This document shows, piece by piece, positions 1 to 10,413 of a stretch of DNA of 40,915 nt. The position numbers and the translations under genes are program-made. The notes beneath the pieces were generated by a model, which saw only the letters and a list, made by a program, of their open reading frames with translations, did not search any database and was not told where the DNA came from. The DNA lies in assembly GCA_902825985.1 (NCBI GenBank), contig CADEDC010000006.1, positions 1 through 40,915 of the forward strand, read 5' to 3'. This DNA comes from an uncultured Acidobacteriota bacterium (GTDB lineage Bacteria > Acidobacteriota > Vicinamibacteria > Vicinamibacterales > CAVVIG01). Within the stretch, counting starts at the first letter, position 1. Every line of letters begins with the position of its first letter.

Positions 1-630
1 GCGCTCGCCGGTGCCGGCAACGGTCGCGATCGTGCCGCGTTGCAGATCGACGCGGCGGACGCGGCTGTTCCCGATGTCACAGACGAGCAGGTGGCCGTCC
101 GCGTCGAAGGCGATGCTGTGCGGCTGCCGAAGCTGTGCCTGGGTGGCGACGCCGCCATCGCCGCCGAAGCCGGCAACGCCGGTGCCGGCCACCGTGCTGA
201 TGATGCCGGTCCGCGCGTCGATGCGGCGCACCACGTGGCTGTCGCGCTCGACGATGAAGAGATGCCCGCGGCGGTCGAAGCGCAGTTCGTGCGGGGCGGC
301 CAGCCTCGCCCGCGTCGCCGGTCCGCCGTCGCCGGCGTAGCCCGCTTCGCCGGTGCCCGCGATTGTCGTGACCCGGCGACGTTCGAGGTCCAGGCGGCGG
401 ATGCGACCGGTGTCGTACTCACAGAAGTACAGCGCGCGGTCGGGACCGATGACGACGCCGTAAGGGTTGGACACCGGCGTGGTCGCGGGATCGCGAACCG
501 TCGGGGCGTAGCCGGCGGTGCCGGTACCGACCAGCGTGCGGACCCGGCGCGATTGCGTCCGACCGGTGGCGGTCGCCAGCGCCGCCAGGCCGGCCGTCCA
601 CAGGAACGCGCGCCGCGAGGTGACGACCAT
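1..630 (-). CDS. NHL-repeat beta-propeller protein, Tat-exported (3' end outside window)
   Basis: Reading the minus strand from ATG at 630 gives 210 open codons running off the window edge, so the C-terminus is missing. The N-terminus (MVVTSRRAFLWTAGLAALA) has a twin-arginine motif (SRRAFL) followed by a hydrophobic stretch, so export by Tat is likely. Downstream are at least three NHL-type repeats, each with a block like TVAGTGxAGFGGDGG followed by a phrase such as PHSIAFDADGHLLVCD and then RVRRVDL. NHL propellers are usually binding or scaffold domains, some with lyase or lactonase activity; no catalytic residue can be assigned here. It is divergent from the exported protein at 731, with about 100 bp between the starts. 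No good ribosome binding site is visible, so the start is moderately sure. Confidence 0.8.
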   Translation of the reverse strand, partial: MVVTSRRAFLWTAGLAALATATGRTQSRRVRTLVGTGTAGYAPTVRDPATTPVSNPYGVVIGPDRALYFCEYDTGRIRRLDLERRRVTTIAGTGEAGYAGDGGPATRARLAAPHELRFDRRGHLFIVERDSHVVRRIDARTGIISTVAGTGVAGFGGDGGVATQAQLRQPHSIAFDADGHLLVCDIGNSRVRRVDLQRGTIATVAGTGER

Positions 631-730
631 GGCGAGACTGTAGCGCGAAGCGGACCGCCGCGACACTTCTGCTATCCTGCCCGCCCGGGCCGACGGCTGA
701 CGACCCGTCGGGTCCCAGACGGAGCACAGC

Positions 731-1954
731 ATGACGATGTCGCGCGGGATCGGCGCAATCCACCGACGGACTCGCGGCCTGATCGCGTTGGCCGGCGCCC
801 TGGTGACCCTGACGGCGACCGGCGCGCAGGGTCCGGCCGCGGTCGAGTTCACCATCGGCGAGCCGGCCGGCATCCGGCGCACCGAGTATCCGGTGAGTGC
901 GACGATCGCCTGGCCGCGCGGCGCGGTCAGCGATACGGCGCGGCTGCGGCTGCGCGCCGGCGACGAGGCGGTGATGGCGCAGTTCACGACGGTCAGCCGA
1001 TGGGATGACGGGTCGCTGCGCCAGGTGGATGTCGACTTCAACCAGAGTCTGGCGGCCGGCGAGCAGCGCCGCCTCCGGGTGACGGCAGCGACCGATGCCG
1101 CCGCAGCCGCTCCGGCGCCACCGCGGAGTGCGCTGTCGGTCCACGAGGACGCCGCCCACGTCACCGTCGGCAGCGTCCGCCTCGGCCGCCGCGCCTGGCC
1201 GCTGCTCGCGTCGGTCGGCTACCGCGGTGAGATCATCCGCGACGGCGCGAACGGGCTATCGGTCATCGACAGCGCCGGCGCGCCGCGCCCGTTCGGGGCA
1301 GCCGGCGAGATACAGGTGGACGTCGTCAAGGCGGGGCCGCTGCTCGTCGTGATCCGCTATCACGGTCGTGTCACGCTCGGCGACGGGACCGTGGTACCCG
1401 TGACGCTGACATGCGAACTGCCCAACAGCAAGACGTGGATCAGGGTCACCGCGGAGGTCCTGGATCCCGACCGCCGGGTGCACGGCCTGCGGTTCGACAC
1501 GCCGTTCGCGCTGGGTGCCTACCCATGGACCTGGGACTTCGGCACCGACAACGCCACGTACGGGGCGTTCCGGACCGGGGCGGAGCGGGCCGTGCTGACC
1601 CAGCGCCGTGGGACCGCTGCTCCCGGTTGGCAGGTCGAGACCGGCACGGGTGAGCAGTTGCGCGTCGTCGAACGGTCGCTGGCCGGCAGCGCCCGGGTCG
1701 CAGGCTGGGGACACCTGCTGGACGCGCGGAACGCCATCGCGCTCGCCGTCGATCGCTTCGGGTCCGATCCCGGCAGCCACGTCGTCGCCCTCACCGGCAG
1801 CGGGCAGGCAACCATCGACCTCCGGCCGACGCGCCGGGCGGCGCGCCACCGGCTGGTGGTCTACGAGCACTTCGTGTCGACGCCGGTGGCAATCGGCGCC
1901 GCGACCAGTCCGGCGGCGATGCTGCGGCCGCTGACGGTGATCGTGCCAAAGTGA
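731..1954 (+). CDS. Exported protein with PcRGLX/YetA-like RIFT-barrel N-terminal domain
   Basis: 407 residues. ATG at 731 follows a GGAG at 721-724. Residues 1-33 form a Sec signal peptide. Residues about 40-120 match the pattern of the RIFT-barrel domain found at the N-terminus of exo-rhamnogalacturonan-lyase-like proteins: a phrase like YPVSATIAWPRGAVSD, then a statement that the value is tested over WDDGSLRQVDVDF. The rest is beta-rich with a phrase such as TWIRVTAEVLDPDRRVHGLRF, typical of the same family. The protein is short compared with full-length PcRGLX-type lyases (about 800-900 residues) and lacks an obvious catalytic (alpha/alpha)6 barrel, so enzymatic activity is not supported. 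A role in binding or processing extracellular polysaccharide is inference from the domain only. Confidence 0.7.
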   Translation: MTMSRGIGAIHRRTRGLIALAGALVTLTATGAQGPAAVEFTIGEPAGIRRTEYPVSATIAWPRGAVSDTARLRLRAGDEAVMAQFTTVSRWDDGSLRQVDVDFNQSLAAGEQRRLRVTAATDAAAAAPAPPRSALSVHEDAAHVTVGSVRLGRRAWPLLASVGYRGEIIRDGANGLSVIDSAGAPRPFGAAGEIQVDVVKAGPLLVVIRYHGRVTLGDGTVVPVTLTCELPNSKTWIRVTAEVLDPDRRVHGLRFDTPFALGAYPWTWDFGTDNATYGAFRTGAERAVLTQRRGTAAPGWQVETGTGEQLRVVERSLAGSARVAGWGHLLDARNAIALAVDRFGSDPGSHVVALTGSGQATIDLRPTRRAARHRLVVYEHFVSTPVAIGAATSPAAMLRPLTVIVPK

Positions 1955-2016
1955 CCGCGGCCTCATGCTCCGATTCAGAACAATAACGCTTCTGGAAGTG
2001 CGAAATTTGATTTGAT

Positions 2017-2033
2017 TGTTCCACATTGGAACA
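2017..2033. repeat. Perfect 7+3+7 palindrome upstream of the collagen-like gene
   Basis: TGTTCCA, spacer CAT, TGGAACA: a perfect inverted repeat in an AT-richer stretch (about 1970-2040) that stands out from the GC-rich surroundings. It ends 94 bp before the start of the collagen-like gene. It has the size and symmetry of a dimeric repressor or activator site; the regulator is unknown. Confidence 0.5.
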
Positions 2034-2127
2034 CAATCCAACGGACTCGAAGGGACACTTTCGCCTCAATCCTTGTGATAATTGCGGGCAAAGCGAAACT
2101 GCGACGGAACCCGCATATGGGACAGGC

Positions 2128-3111
2128 ATGACATTCCCCACCTTCACCGTCGCCGTCGCCGTGATTTCGTGTGCGCTGACCCCGTATTCGCTGTACGCGG
2201 ACCAGCGCGGCAAGGACAACCGCAAGAATCAGCGGATCTGCATGTCGCTCAATGGGCGCATCCAGGTCATCTCCGGACGCAGCTGCGGACCGAATTCAAT
2301 CGAGTTGCCGTCGAATACACCCACGGTCGCGACGACGACGACGGCCGGGACGACCGGGCCGATGGGCCCCGCGGGTCCAGCCGGGCCGATGGGTCCCACG
2401 GGTCCAATGGGACCGGCAGGTCCGCGAGGCGCGACCGGCCCGGTGGGGCCGGCAGGAGTCGCCGGGCCGCTCGGCCCAGTGGGACCGGCGGGGCCGCAAG
2501 GTCCTCAGGGGAACCAGGGCTCCCAGGGTCCGCAGGGACCCCAGGGCTTGACCGGAGCGGTCGGCGCCCCGGGTGCCGCTGGCCCGGTTGGGCCTGCCGG
2601 ACCAGCAGGTCCGATGGGGCTGCAGGGACCGCAGGGGATTCAGGGACCGGCGGGCCCGGCTGGTCGCGGCGAAGGCCAGGCGGTGCTCGACATCAACGGC
2701 GCGCGCGTCGGGTCCGTGGTCAACTTCGCCAGCGGTCTGGTGCTGCGCAACATCGACGGCGATCGCGTCGTGATGCCGGTATCGGTCAGCGGCTTCACGC
2801 AGGCGCCGATTTCCTTCATGCACGCCTCGGACGACTGCTCGGGACCGCGCTACCTGGTGAACTGGAACGGACCGGCCTTCGCCTTCTTCGGCCAGGTCAT
2901 GGGCACCCAGGTCGTCTACACACGCGAGGTCGATCCGATGTCGACCAATACGACGGCGGTCAATTCGATGGAGACCGTCTCATCGCCGGCGGAGCTGGCG
3001 ACGACCGGATCGTGCATGCCGACCCCCGGCTTCGTCCAATCGGTCGGCACGGTCGTGGTCGCCGACGATCCAGGGATGGCGACGTTGGCAGCGCCGTTCC
3101 GCATCGAGTAA
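2128..3111 (+). CDS. Exported collagen-like (Gly-X-Y repeat) protein
   Basis: 327 residues from ATG at 2128. The frame is open further upstream, but only this start gives a clean signal peptide (about residues 1-24, ending SLYA). A unique Cys-containing region (residues about 25-70) and a Thr-rich linker precede 35 uninterrupted Gly-X-Y triplets beginning [12 protein letters not shown], rich in GPA, GPQ and GPM. The remaining 140 or so residues are a globular C-terminal domain with three Cys and no recognisable family. Bacterial collagens form triple helices without hydroxyproline and usually act as surface stalks or adhesins; that role is inferred. The C-terminal domain may serve as the trimerisation or recognition head. 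A perfect palindrome lies upstream at 2017-2033. Confidence 0.85.
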   Translation: MTFPTFTVAVAVISCALTPYSLYADQRGKDNRKNQRICMSLNGRIQVISGRSCGPNSIELPSNTPTVATTTTAGTTGPMGPAGPAGPMGPTGPMGPAGPRGATGPVGPAGVAGPLGPVGPAGPQGPQGNQGSQGPQGPQGLTGAVGAPGAAGPVGPAGPAGPMGLQGPQGIQGPAGPAGRGEGQAVLDINGARVGSVVNFASGLVLRNIDGDRVVMPVSVSGFTQAPISFMHASDDCSGPRYLVNWNGPAFAFFGQVMGTQVVYTREVDPMSTNTTAVNSMETVSSPAELATTGSCMPTPGFVQSVGTVVVADDPGMATLAAPFRIE

Positions 3112-3118
3112 GCCGACG

Positions 3119-4837
3119 CTACGGCAGGCCGGGCGGCGGAATCCGCCGCCTGGTTGCCTGTTCGAAGGCATACGCCAGCTCGATGAGCCGTGCCTCGCTG
3201 CAGGCGAGGCCGGTGAACGTCACCCCGTACGGTTGCGGCTGCGCGTCGAAGGCCGCCGGCAGCGGCGGCGATGGCGCATTGGGGACCATCGCGAACGGCA
3301 CGATCACGCTGGGATAGCCCGGTCGGGCGGCGATCGACGCGCCGCTGCCGCCGGGGAACAGCACCGCGTCGAGCCGCTCGCGCCGGATGACGGCGTCGAG
3401 GCCATCGGTCGCCGTGAGCTGCAGGTCGCGAGCCCGATCGGCGTCGTACTTCGCGCGATCACGTTCGAGGTCGATCTCATCGGATACGTCGAGCGCGGCC
3501 TGCCCGTACCTGATCGCGCCGGCGGCGCGATGGGCCTCGTTCCATTCCCGCAACGCGGTCAGCGTCGGCACCGGTGCGGACGGCCCCAACGACCGCAGCC
3601 AGGCGTTGAAGTCGCGTTTCATGCCGTACTTCAGCACGCTCGAGCAGCCGGCATCGCCGCCGCGCCCTTCGCCACGGCCTGCACAACTGGTCCAAGCCAG
3701 GACGTTCCGCTGCCGATCCGCCGCGACGATGCTCGGAAGGTTCGCCGGGTCGACGAGTTCCGCCCCGTGCGCTCTCAGGACGGCCATCGCCTCGGCCATC
3801 GCGGCCACCTGTCGTGCCTCGAGCCCGCCGCGCGGCAGCGCCGTCACCGGCCCGGGCTCGTAGTAGTAGGCACGGGGGATGCCGATCCGCGCCCCTTTCA
3901 ACCCGCCGGCGCGCAGGAAGCGCGTGTAGTCGCCGCCGGCCGGCGGTGTGCACCGGCCGGTCGCGGCGTCGTTCGGGTCGCGGGTCGGCGATTCGAGCAC
4001 GCCGAGCAGGATGGCGGCATCGGTCACGGTGCGGGCCATTGGTCCGGCGGTGTCCTGGTCGGCGGTGATCGGGATGATGCCGTGGCGGCTGATCCGTCCG
4101 ACCGTCGGTTTGATGCCGACGAGCATGGTCTGATTCGACGGGCTGAGAATCGAGCCGGAGGTTTCGGTGCCGACGTTGGCCGCCCACAGGCTCGCGGCGG
4201 TCCCGATGCCGGAGCTCGACCCACCGGTCGGCATCACGGGGCGGCCGTCACCCGGCGTCGCGCGCGGATCGCGCCGGGGATCGTAGGGGTTGAAACCGAA
4301 TCCAGTGATCGCGTTGTAGTTCGCCGGCATCGGCGTCGGCGCCCCGGCCACCCAGTTCGCCAGTTCGGTCATCGTCGTCTTCGCGATGATGATGGCGCCG
4401 GCGTCGCGCAACCGGGTGGTCAGCGTCGCCTCGTAAGGCGGCGTGAAACCGGCGAACGCGAGGGCCCCGCCGGTAGTCGGCATGGTGGTGGTGTGGACGT
4501 TGTCCTTCAACGCGATCGGAATGCCGTGCAGCGGGCCGCGCACCCGGCCCGCCCGCCGCTCGGCGTCGCGTTCGTCGGCGTCGGCAAGCGCCGCGCGGCT
4601 GACCGCGAGCGCCGGGTGCAACACGGTCCCGTAGTAGGCGATGCGCGCCAGGTAGGCACTGACCAGCGCGTGGGATGTGGTCCGTCGCTGTTCGAGCGCC
4701 GTGCGCAGGTCGGTGATGCTGGCGTCGACCACCGAGAACGATGCGGGCGACTGGCTCGGCGGCGTGCGACCGCCCGGCTGTCCCAGGCCCGCCGCCGCCA
4801 TCAGGACGAGCGCGCCGGCACCGACGATGCTGCGCAT
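3119..4837 (-). CDS. Amidase signature (AS) family hydrolase, probably exported
   Basis: 572 residues. ATG at 4837 is preceded by AAGGA at good spacing, and gives a hydrophobic signal-like N-terminus ([19 protein letters not shown]). The AS-family catalytic elements are present: Lys111 in GIPIALKDN, the Ser-rich stretch GGSSSG (205-210) supplying the cis-Ser, and the nucleophile Ser229 in [11 protein letters not shown]. The length suits amidases with an extra C-terminal region. These enzymes hydrolyse C-N amide bonds; the substrate cannot be told from sequence, and a glutamyl-tRNA amidotransferase role is unlikely because of the signal peptide and lack of GatB/C neighbours. It starts 10 bp after the acyl-CoA dehydrogenase stop, so the two are probably co-transcribed. 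Confidence 0.88.
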   Translation of the reverse strand: MRSIVGAGALVLMAAAGLGQPGGRTPPSQSPASFSVVDASITDLRTALEQRRTTSHALVSAYLARIAYYGTVLHPALAVSRAALADADERDAERRAGRVRGPLHGIPIALKDNVHTTTMPTTGGALAFAGFTPPYEATLTTRLRDAGAIIIAKTTMTELANWVAGAPTPMPANYNAITGFGFNPYDPRRDPRATPGDGRPVMPTGGSSSGIGTAASLWAANVGTETSGSILSPSNQTMLVGIKPTVGRISRHGIIPITADQDTAGPMARTVTDAAILLGVLESPTRDPNDAATGRCTPPAGGDYTRFLRAGGLKGARIGIPRAYYYEPGPVTALPRGGLEARQVAAMAEAMAVLRAHGAELVDPANLPSIVAADRQRNVLAWTSCAGRGEGRGGDAGCSSVLKYGMKRDFNAWLRSLGPSAPVPTLTALREWNEAHRAAGAIRYGQAALDVSDEIDLERDRAKYDADRARDLQLTATDGLDAVIRRERLDAVLFPGGSGASIAARPGYPSVIVPFAMVPNAPSPPLPAAFDAQPQPYGVTFTGLACSEARLIELAYAFEQATRRRIPPPGLP

Positions 4838-4847
4838 GCCTGTGTCC

Positions 4848-6098
<1,251 letters not shown>

Positions 6099-6132
6099 CC
6101 AGCTCCTGGGGCGCATGATAGTCTAGGCGGCC

Positions 6133-7245
6133 GTGCCGGACGACACACGCGCGGTGCGCGAGAGCGAGGCGCTCGACTGGCCGGCGCTGACGGCGTACCT
6201 GCGCACGGCGCTGCCGCGGCAGCCGGCGTTCGCGGCGCACCATCGCCCCGGGACGCTGGACGGCGATCTGGTCGTCGAGCAGTTCGGCGGCGGCCATTCC
6301 AACCTCACCTATCTGCTGCGATTCGGTTCGGTCGGGCTCGTGCTGCGCCGGCCGCCGCTCGGTCCGGTGCCGCCGCGCGCGCACGACATGGGGCGCGAGT
6401 TCCGCTGGCTGTCGGCCGTGCACCCGCTGTTTCCGCCGGCCCCGACGCCACTGCTCCTGTGCGAGGACACGTCGATCGTCGGTTCGGTGTTCTACGTGAT
6501 GGAGCGGCGCGAGGGCGTGATCATCCGCCACGACGAACCGCCGGCGGTGGCCGGCCACGAAGACGTCCGCGGCGCGATCAGCCGATCGGTGGTCGACGCG
6601 CTGGCCGCCCTGCATGCCGTCGACGCCGCCACGCCGGTGCTGGCGTCACTCGGCAAGCCGGCCGGGTTCGTCGCCCGCCAGGTGCGCGGGTGGAGCGACC
6701 GCTGGGCCAGCGCCCGGACCGAAGACCTGCCGGCGATGGCGGCGACGGCGGCGTGGCTCGCGTCGCACCTGCCGCCCGACCCGGCGCGGCCGACCGTCGT
6801 CCATGGCGATTTCAAGCTCGACAACGTGATGCTCGACCGCGACGACCCGACGCGGGTCGTCGCCGTGCTGGACTGGGAAATGTGCGCGCTCGGCGATCCG
6901 CTGGTCGATCTCGGAATCCTGCTCGGCTACTGGCTGGCGCCGTCGAGCGGCGCGCCGGACGGCGGGCACGACGCGCTCAGCACCGTGACCGACCGCCCGG
7001 GCTGGTGGCACCGGCAGGCCATCCTCGACCGCTACGCCGCGCAGACCGGCCTCGACCTCAGCGGCATCGGTTACTACGAGACGTTCGCGCTGTTCAAGCT
7101 GGCGGTGGTGCTGCAGCAGATCTACGTGCGCTACGTGCGCGGGCAGACCGACGATCCGCGTTTTGCCGGCCTCGGAGGACGGGTGCGGCGGCTGGCCGAG
7201 CGGGCGGCTGCGCTGACGTCCGACGGGCCTGACCGCCGGCCCTGA
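6133..7245 (+). CDS. APH-family kinase, ACAD10/11 N-domain-like
   Basis: 370 residues from GTG at 6133, only 34 bp from the divergent dehydrogenase start. It has an aminoglycoside-phosphotransferase (APH) fold: GGGHSNLTYLLRFG near residues 54-67 as nucleotide-binding loop, VVHGDFKLDNVML with catalytic Asp226, and LDWEMCALGDP with the metal-binding Asp. The phrases DWEMCALGDPLVDLG and a C-terminal LFKLAVVLQQIYVRY helix are typical of the ACAD10/11-type and LvaA-type kinases rather than antibiotic kinases. Known relatives phosphorylate 4-hydroxyacyl-CoA so that phosphate can be eliminated by the partner dehydrogenase. Acting with the dehydrogenase at 4848-6098 is inferred from divergence and family. 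Confidence 0.87.
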   Translation: MPDDTRAVRESEALDWPALTAYLRTALPRQPAFAAHHRPGTLDGDLVVEQFGGGHSNLTYLLRFGSVGLVLRRPPLGPVPPRAHDMGREFRWLSAVHPLFPPAPTPLLLCEDTSIVGSVFYVMERREGVIIRHDEPPAVAGHEDVRGAISRSVVDALAALHAVDAATPVLASLGKPAGFVARQVRGWSDRWASARTEDLPAMAATAAWLASHLPPDPARPTVVHGDFKLDNVMLDRDDPTRVVAVLDWEMCALGDPLVDLGILLGYWLAPSSGAPDGGHDALSTVTDRPGWWHRQAILDRYAAQTGLDLSGIGYYETFALFKLAVVLQQIYVRYVRGQTDDPRFAGLGGRVRRLAERAAALTSDGPDRRP

Positions 7246-7263
7246 ATCCGGTAAGATGGACCC

Positions 7264-8691
7264 ATGCGTCTCAGACATTTTCTCTTCAACGCCGCAGTTG
7301 CCACCGCCGTGCTCGGCGCGCAACTGCCCGACGCACCATCGCATGTCCACGCGGCCCAGCAGGAACTGCCGCCCATCTCATACATATGTCCGATGGATGC
7401 GGACGTGCTCGACGACAAGCCGGGCAGCTGTCCCATCTGCAAGATGCCGCTGGAACCGGTGCGCATCGACACGGCCTGGTCGTGCCCGAATCACGCGGCG
7501 GTCATTCGTGACAAGGGCGGCGTGTGCCCGATCGACAAGCGCGAGCTGGTGCAGGTAATCGTCGCGAAGTTCTGGACGTGCGGCGATCGGCCGAACGTGA
7601 AGCTGCCGGACCCGGGCAAGTGCGGTAACGGCAGCAGCCGGAAGATGATCACCGAACTGCGCGCGCACGGCGATCACAACCCGCGCCACGGCGGGTCGTT
7701 CTTCATGGCCGAAGACAAATGGCACCACCTCGAGGGCACCTACCCGAGCGCCGGGCTGTTCCGCGTCTTCTTCTACGACAATTTCACCAAGCCGCTGGCC
7801 CCGAAGGGGTTCGTCGGCCGGATCGTGATGGAGCAGGCGGGCAAGGAAGTCGCGTCGTTCCCACTCGCACCGTCGCGCAACGGTCAGACCCTCGAAGCAC
7901 AAATCAAGGGTATGCCGGCGCAGCCGTCGAAGGCGACGCCGGTGAAGCTGGTGGCGAAGCTGAAGTTCGACGCGAAGACGGCGGAGAACCGCTTCGACTT
8001 CATCTTCACCGAGTACTCGAAGGAACCGCCGACGGCGCCGCCGGCACCGGCCGCGCCGCGCACGACGGCGGCCTCGGGAGCGCCGGCGACAACCGCCGCG
8101 AACACCGCCACACCGGCCGCTGCCGCGAACGCCGCGAGACCGGCGACCGCCGGCACGACAACGGCTCCGGCGCAGAACGCACCGCGCGTCGCTGCGGCAG
8201 CCGCGCCACCACCACCACCACCGCCACCGCCACCGGCGGCACCAACCGCGCCAGCGGCACCACCGCCAGCCGTCGACGCGTCACCGGCGCCGGGTGGCAC
8301 CATGCGTCAGACCGCGAGCGCCGCCACCATGTCGCGCACCGACGCGGCTCAGCTCGTCGACAATCTTCCGAGTGCGCCTGCCGAACTCGTCGCCTTGCTC
8401 GAACAACGGACGAAAGAGGTTGAGGTCGCGATCAACGACGGGCAGTTCGGCTATGTCTACATCCCGGCTCTGCTGAGCAAGGACATCGCCCTGGCCGTTG
8501 GCGACACGGTGAACTCGCTCCCGACCCAGCGCCAGGCTCAGGCCACCGCCGCCGTGAGACGCCTCGTGCTGGCCGCGTGGGATCTCGACTTCTACGGTGA
8601 CCTCGGCAACAAGGAGAAGATCACCGAGGCGTTCAATACGTTCTCCGCGGCATTCGCGGACATCAAGGCGGCATATGGCGCGTCTCGTTAG
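7264..8691 (+). CDS. Exported protein with heavy-metal-binding (HMBD) Cys motifs and Ala/Pro linker
   Basis: 475 residues, ATG at 7264, 18 bp after the kinase stop. A signal peptide covers about 1-30. The first Cys module (YICPMDADV then PGSCPICKM, Cys42, 56, 59) matches the heavy-metal-binding domain found in CusB-like efflux proteins. It is followed by two degenerate Cys modules (SCPNHAAV/GGVCPIDK and WTCGDRP/PGKCGNG), a beta domain with HGDHNPRHGG (possible His metal ligands), a low-complexity Ala/Pro/Thr linker at about 257-345 with a run of ten prolines, and a helical C-terminal domain of about 120 residues. Binding of copper or another soft metal in the periplasm is inferred. The 3' end overlaps the next cytochrome gene by 17 bp, so the two are translationally linked. 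Confidence 0.8.
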   Translation: MRLRHFLFNAAVATAVLGAQLPDAPSHVHAAQQELPPISYICPMDADVLDDKPGSCPICKMPLEPVRIDTAWSCPNHAAVIRDKGGVCPIDKRELVQVIVAKFWTCGDRPNVKLPDPGKCGNGSSRKMITELRAHGDHNPRHGGSFFMAEDKWHHLEGTYPSAGLFRVFFYDNFTKPLAPKGFVGRIVMEQAGKEVASFPLAPSRNGQTLEAQIKGMPAQPSKATPVKLVAKLKFDAKTAENRFDFIFTEYSKEPPTAPPAPAAPRTTAASGAPATTAANTATPAAAANAARPATAGTTTAPAQNAPRVAAAAAPPPPPPPPPPAAPTAPAAPPPAVDASPAPGGTMRQTASAATMSRTDAAQLVDNLPSAPAELVALLEQRTKEVEVAINDGQFGYVYIPALLSKDIALAVGDTVNSLPTQRQAQATAAVRRLVLAAWDLDFYGDLGNKEKITEAFNTFSAAFADIKAAYGASR

Positions 8692-9859
8692 GCCGATCGC
8701 ACAGTTCGCCTGCCGTCATCCGTGGGCGCTCACGACGGTGGGGCTCGGCGTGGCGCTCATCGGCTCGCTGCAGCCGATCGCCGAGGCGCACAAGGCGATT
8801 ACGTCGAAGTACAACTACACGGAACATGTCTTTCCGATCCTGCGAGATCGCTGCGGCCGCTGCCACTACCCGGGCGGCCCGACGCCAATGTCGCTGCTGA
8901 CCCATCAGGACGCCATGCCGTGGGCCGAGTCGATGCGCGAGCAGTTGGTCGGGCAGAAGATGCCGCCGTGGTACGCCGATCCGACCGGCCCGGCGGTCCG
9001 CGGCGGTCACTACATCCCGACGCGCGAGCTCGACGTCCTCGTCACCTGGGCGACCGGCGGGACGCCCAACGGCCCCATCGGCAACCAGACCGTGCCCGAG
9101 GTGCCGCCGCCGGCGCCGTGGCCGGGCGGACCGCCCGACCTTCAGGTCAAGATGACCAAGCCCCATGAACTGCCGGTCGGGATGCAAGAGGACCAGGTCG
9201 ATGTCACCCTGCCGAGCGGCATCACCGAGGAGAAATGGGTCAAGGCGATCGACATCCTGCCCAGCGATGCCTCGTTGGTGCGTGACGTCGAAGTCGGCGT
9301 GCAGAACGGTCCGATCCTCGGTCTCTGGGTGCCCGGACACGACGCCATTGCGGCGCCGAACGGCACCGGTTTCAGGATCGCCGCCGGCGCGGTGCTGACC
9401 CTCAAGCTGCACTACAAGAAGTCGTGGATGGACGAGCAGAACGCGAAATCCGAGCAGACCACCGTCGGCCTCTATTTCACCGATGCGCCGCTCTCGGGCA
9501 AGAGCATCGAGGCGCTGGAGGTGAAGGGGCCCGATACCGGGTCCAAGACGGATGCGACCAGCTTCGCCGGCGTGTTCAAGACGGGAGCGCGCCTGCTGGC
9601 CCTGCGACCGAGTTTCGACCAGGGCTACAAGGAAGCGGTCGTGGAAGCCGTGTTACCGAACAATCGGCGCGTGACAGTCATGAAGTTCCAGGCCCCACAG
9701 CCACTGTGGTACCGGCGCTACTGGCTGCAGGAGCCGATTGAATTGCCGGCGGGCACCAAGCTCGAAGTGAAGGCGCTGCCGGCCATCGTCGACGAATTCG
9801 CACCGCCGGTACAGAAGCGCTATCCGCTGCAGGTGTCGTTCGACTACGTGCCGCAGTAG
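8675..9859 (+). CDS. Mono-haem c-type cytochrome domain protein with beta-rich C-terminal domain
   Basis: 394 residues from ATG at 8675, with AAGGCGG upstream inside the end of the preceding gene. Residues about 17-38 are a signal peptide or anchor. The only haem site is CGRCH at 60-64, in a HVFPILRDRCGRCHYPGG context followed by SLLTHQDAMPWAESMREQ and KMPPWYADP, a pattern seen in planctomycete and acidobacterial cytochromes that precede a peptidylglycine-monooxygenase-like fold. The C-terminal 250 residues are beta-rich (LTLKLHYKKSW), compatible with that fold, but the paired copper His-X-His motif is not visible, so an active copper monooxygenase is not supported. Likely periplasmic, functioning with the metal-binding protein upstream. 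Confidence 0.75.
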   Translation: MARLVRPIAQFACRHPWALTTVGLGVALIGSLQPIAEAHKAITSKYNYTEHVFPILRDRCGRCHYPGGPTPMSLLTHQDAMPWAESMREQLVGQKMPPWYADPTGPAVRGGHYIPTRELDVLVTWATGGTPNGPIGNQTVPEVPPPAPWPGGPPDLQVKMTKPHELPVGMQEDQVDVTLPSGITEEKWVKAIDILPSDASLVRDVEVGVQNGPILGLWVPGHDAIAAPNGTGFRIAAGAVLTLKLHYKKSWMDEQNAKSEQTTVGLYFTDAPLSGKSIEALEVKGPDTGSKTDATSFAGVFKTGARLLALRPSFDQGYKEAVVEAVLPNNRRVTVMKFQAPQPLWYRRYWLQEPIELPAGTKLEVKALPAIVDEFAPPVQKRYPLQVSFDYVPQ

Positions 9860-9873
9860 CGCCGCCGCGGCGC

Positions 9874-10377
9874 CTACTTGTACATCTCGCTGACGCCAGG
9901 CAGATACTGCCTGTGGCAGCGGACGCAGGCTTCGTACAGGTCGGCGCCGACGTCGAACACCTCCTGCGTGCTCTTGCGATCGATCGCGTCGATCATGCGC
10001 TCACCCTCGACGATGAGCCCGGCGGCTGCTCCCATCCACTCGCCGCTGTCCCAGGCTCGCCCGGGCATCATCAGCAGGTTCGCCGCTTCCGTCAGGGTGA
10101 CCGCCGCATCACGAACGGTCTGCCACTCCTCCGGCGTCTTCGGGCTCCTCGCCTCGATGCCGCTCGGCGTGTGCACCTCGCCGACCGATTCCCACACGAC
10201 GTTGGCCGGCCTCTCGATGACCGCGTTCATGAGGGTTCTCATGTCGGAGACAGCCTTGTAGGGCGGCGCGGCTGCGGCGGCATCCGACGTGGCAGAACGC
10301 GAAGGTGGCGCCTCGCCGCCGCAGGCAGCGCAGGCGATGGCACCGACGACCAGGGCGATTGGCATGGCACGACGCAT
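9874..10377 (-). CDS. Cytochrome c'-like lipoprotein, copy 1
   Basis: 167 residues from ATG at 10377, selected because GGAGA lies 7-8 bp upstream; ATG at 10392 is possible. The N-terminus is hydrophobic with Cys in LVVGAIACAACGG, so a lipoprotein is likely. The body is helical (AVSDMRTLMNAVIERPANVVW, AAVTLTEAANLLMMPGRAW) and the single CVRCH haem motif lies near the C-terminus, as in cytochrome c' four-helix bundles. Such proteins bind NO/CO or carry electrons; which applies is unknown. It converges with the cytochrome gene ending at 9859 (14-bp gap). A good sigma-70-type promoter lies at 10414-10442. The gene at 10556 is a paralogue with the same layout. Confidence 0.85.
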   Translation of the reverse strand: MRRAMPIALVVGAIACAACGGEAPPSRSATSDAAAAAPPYKAVSDMRTLMNAVIERPANVVWESVGEVHTPSGIEARSPKTPEEWQTVRDAAVTLTEAANLLMMPGRAWDSGEWMGAAAGLIVEGERMIDAIDRKSTQEVFDVGADLYEACVRCHRQYLPGVSEMYK

Positions 10378-10413
10378 GAGTCTTCTCCGCATGGCGACGC
10401 GATCCCGATCCCT

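Noticed and set aside
419..1159. Minus-strand open frame overlapping the RIFT-barrel gene
   Set aside because: It crosses the true N-terminus of the NHL gene in another frame and lacks any domain; the plus-strand gene has RBS, signal peptide and family motifs.
2341..2680. Repetitive GC-rich stretch as a possible CRISPR or tandem DNA repeat
   Set aside because: The periodicity is 9 bp and corresponds to Gly-X-Y codons of the collagen-like protein; no spacer-repeat structure.
6133..7245. Aminoglycoside resistance kinase
   Set aside because: The motifs around the catalytic loop and the dehydrogenase partner fit the ACAD10/11-type kinases better than resistance enzymes.
8216..8245. Proline/alanine triplet run as a tandem-repeat element
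   Set aside because: The CCA/CCG run codes a ten-proline linker inside the HMBD protein; it is low-complexity coding sequence, not an independent repeat element.
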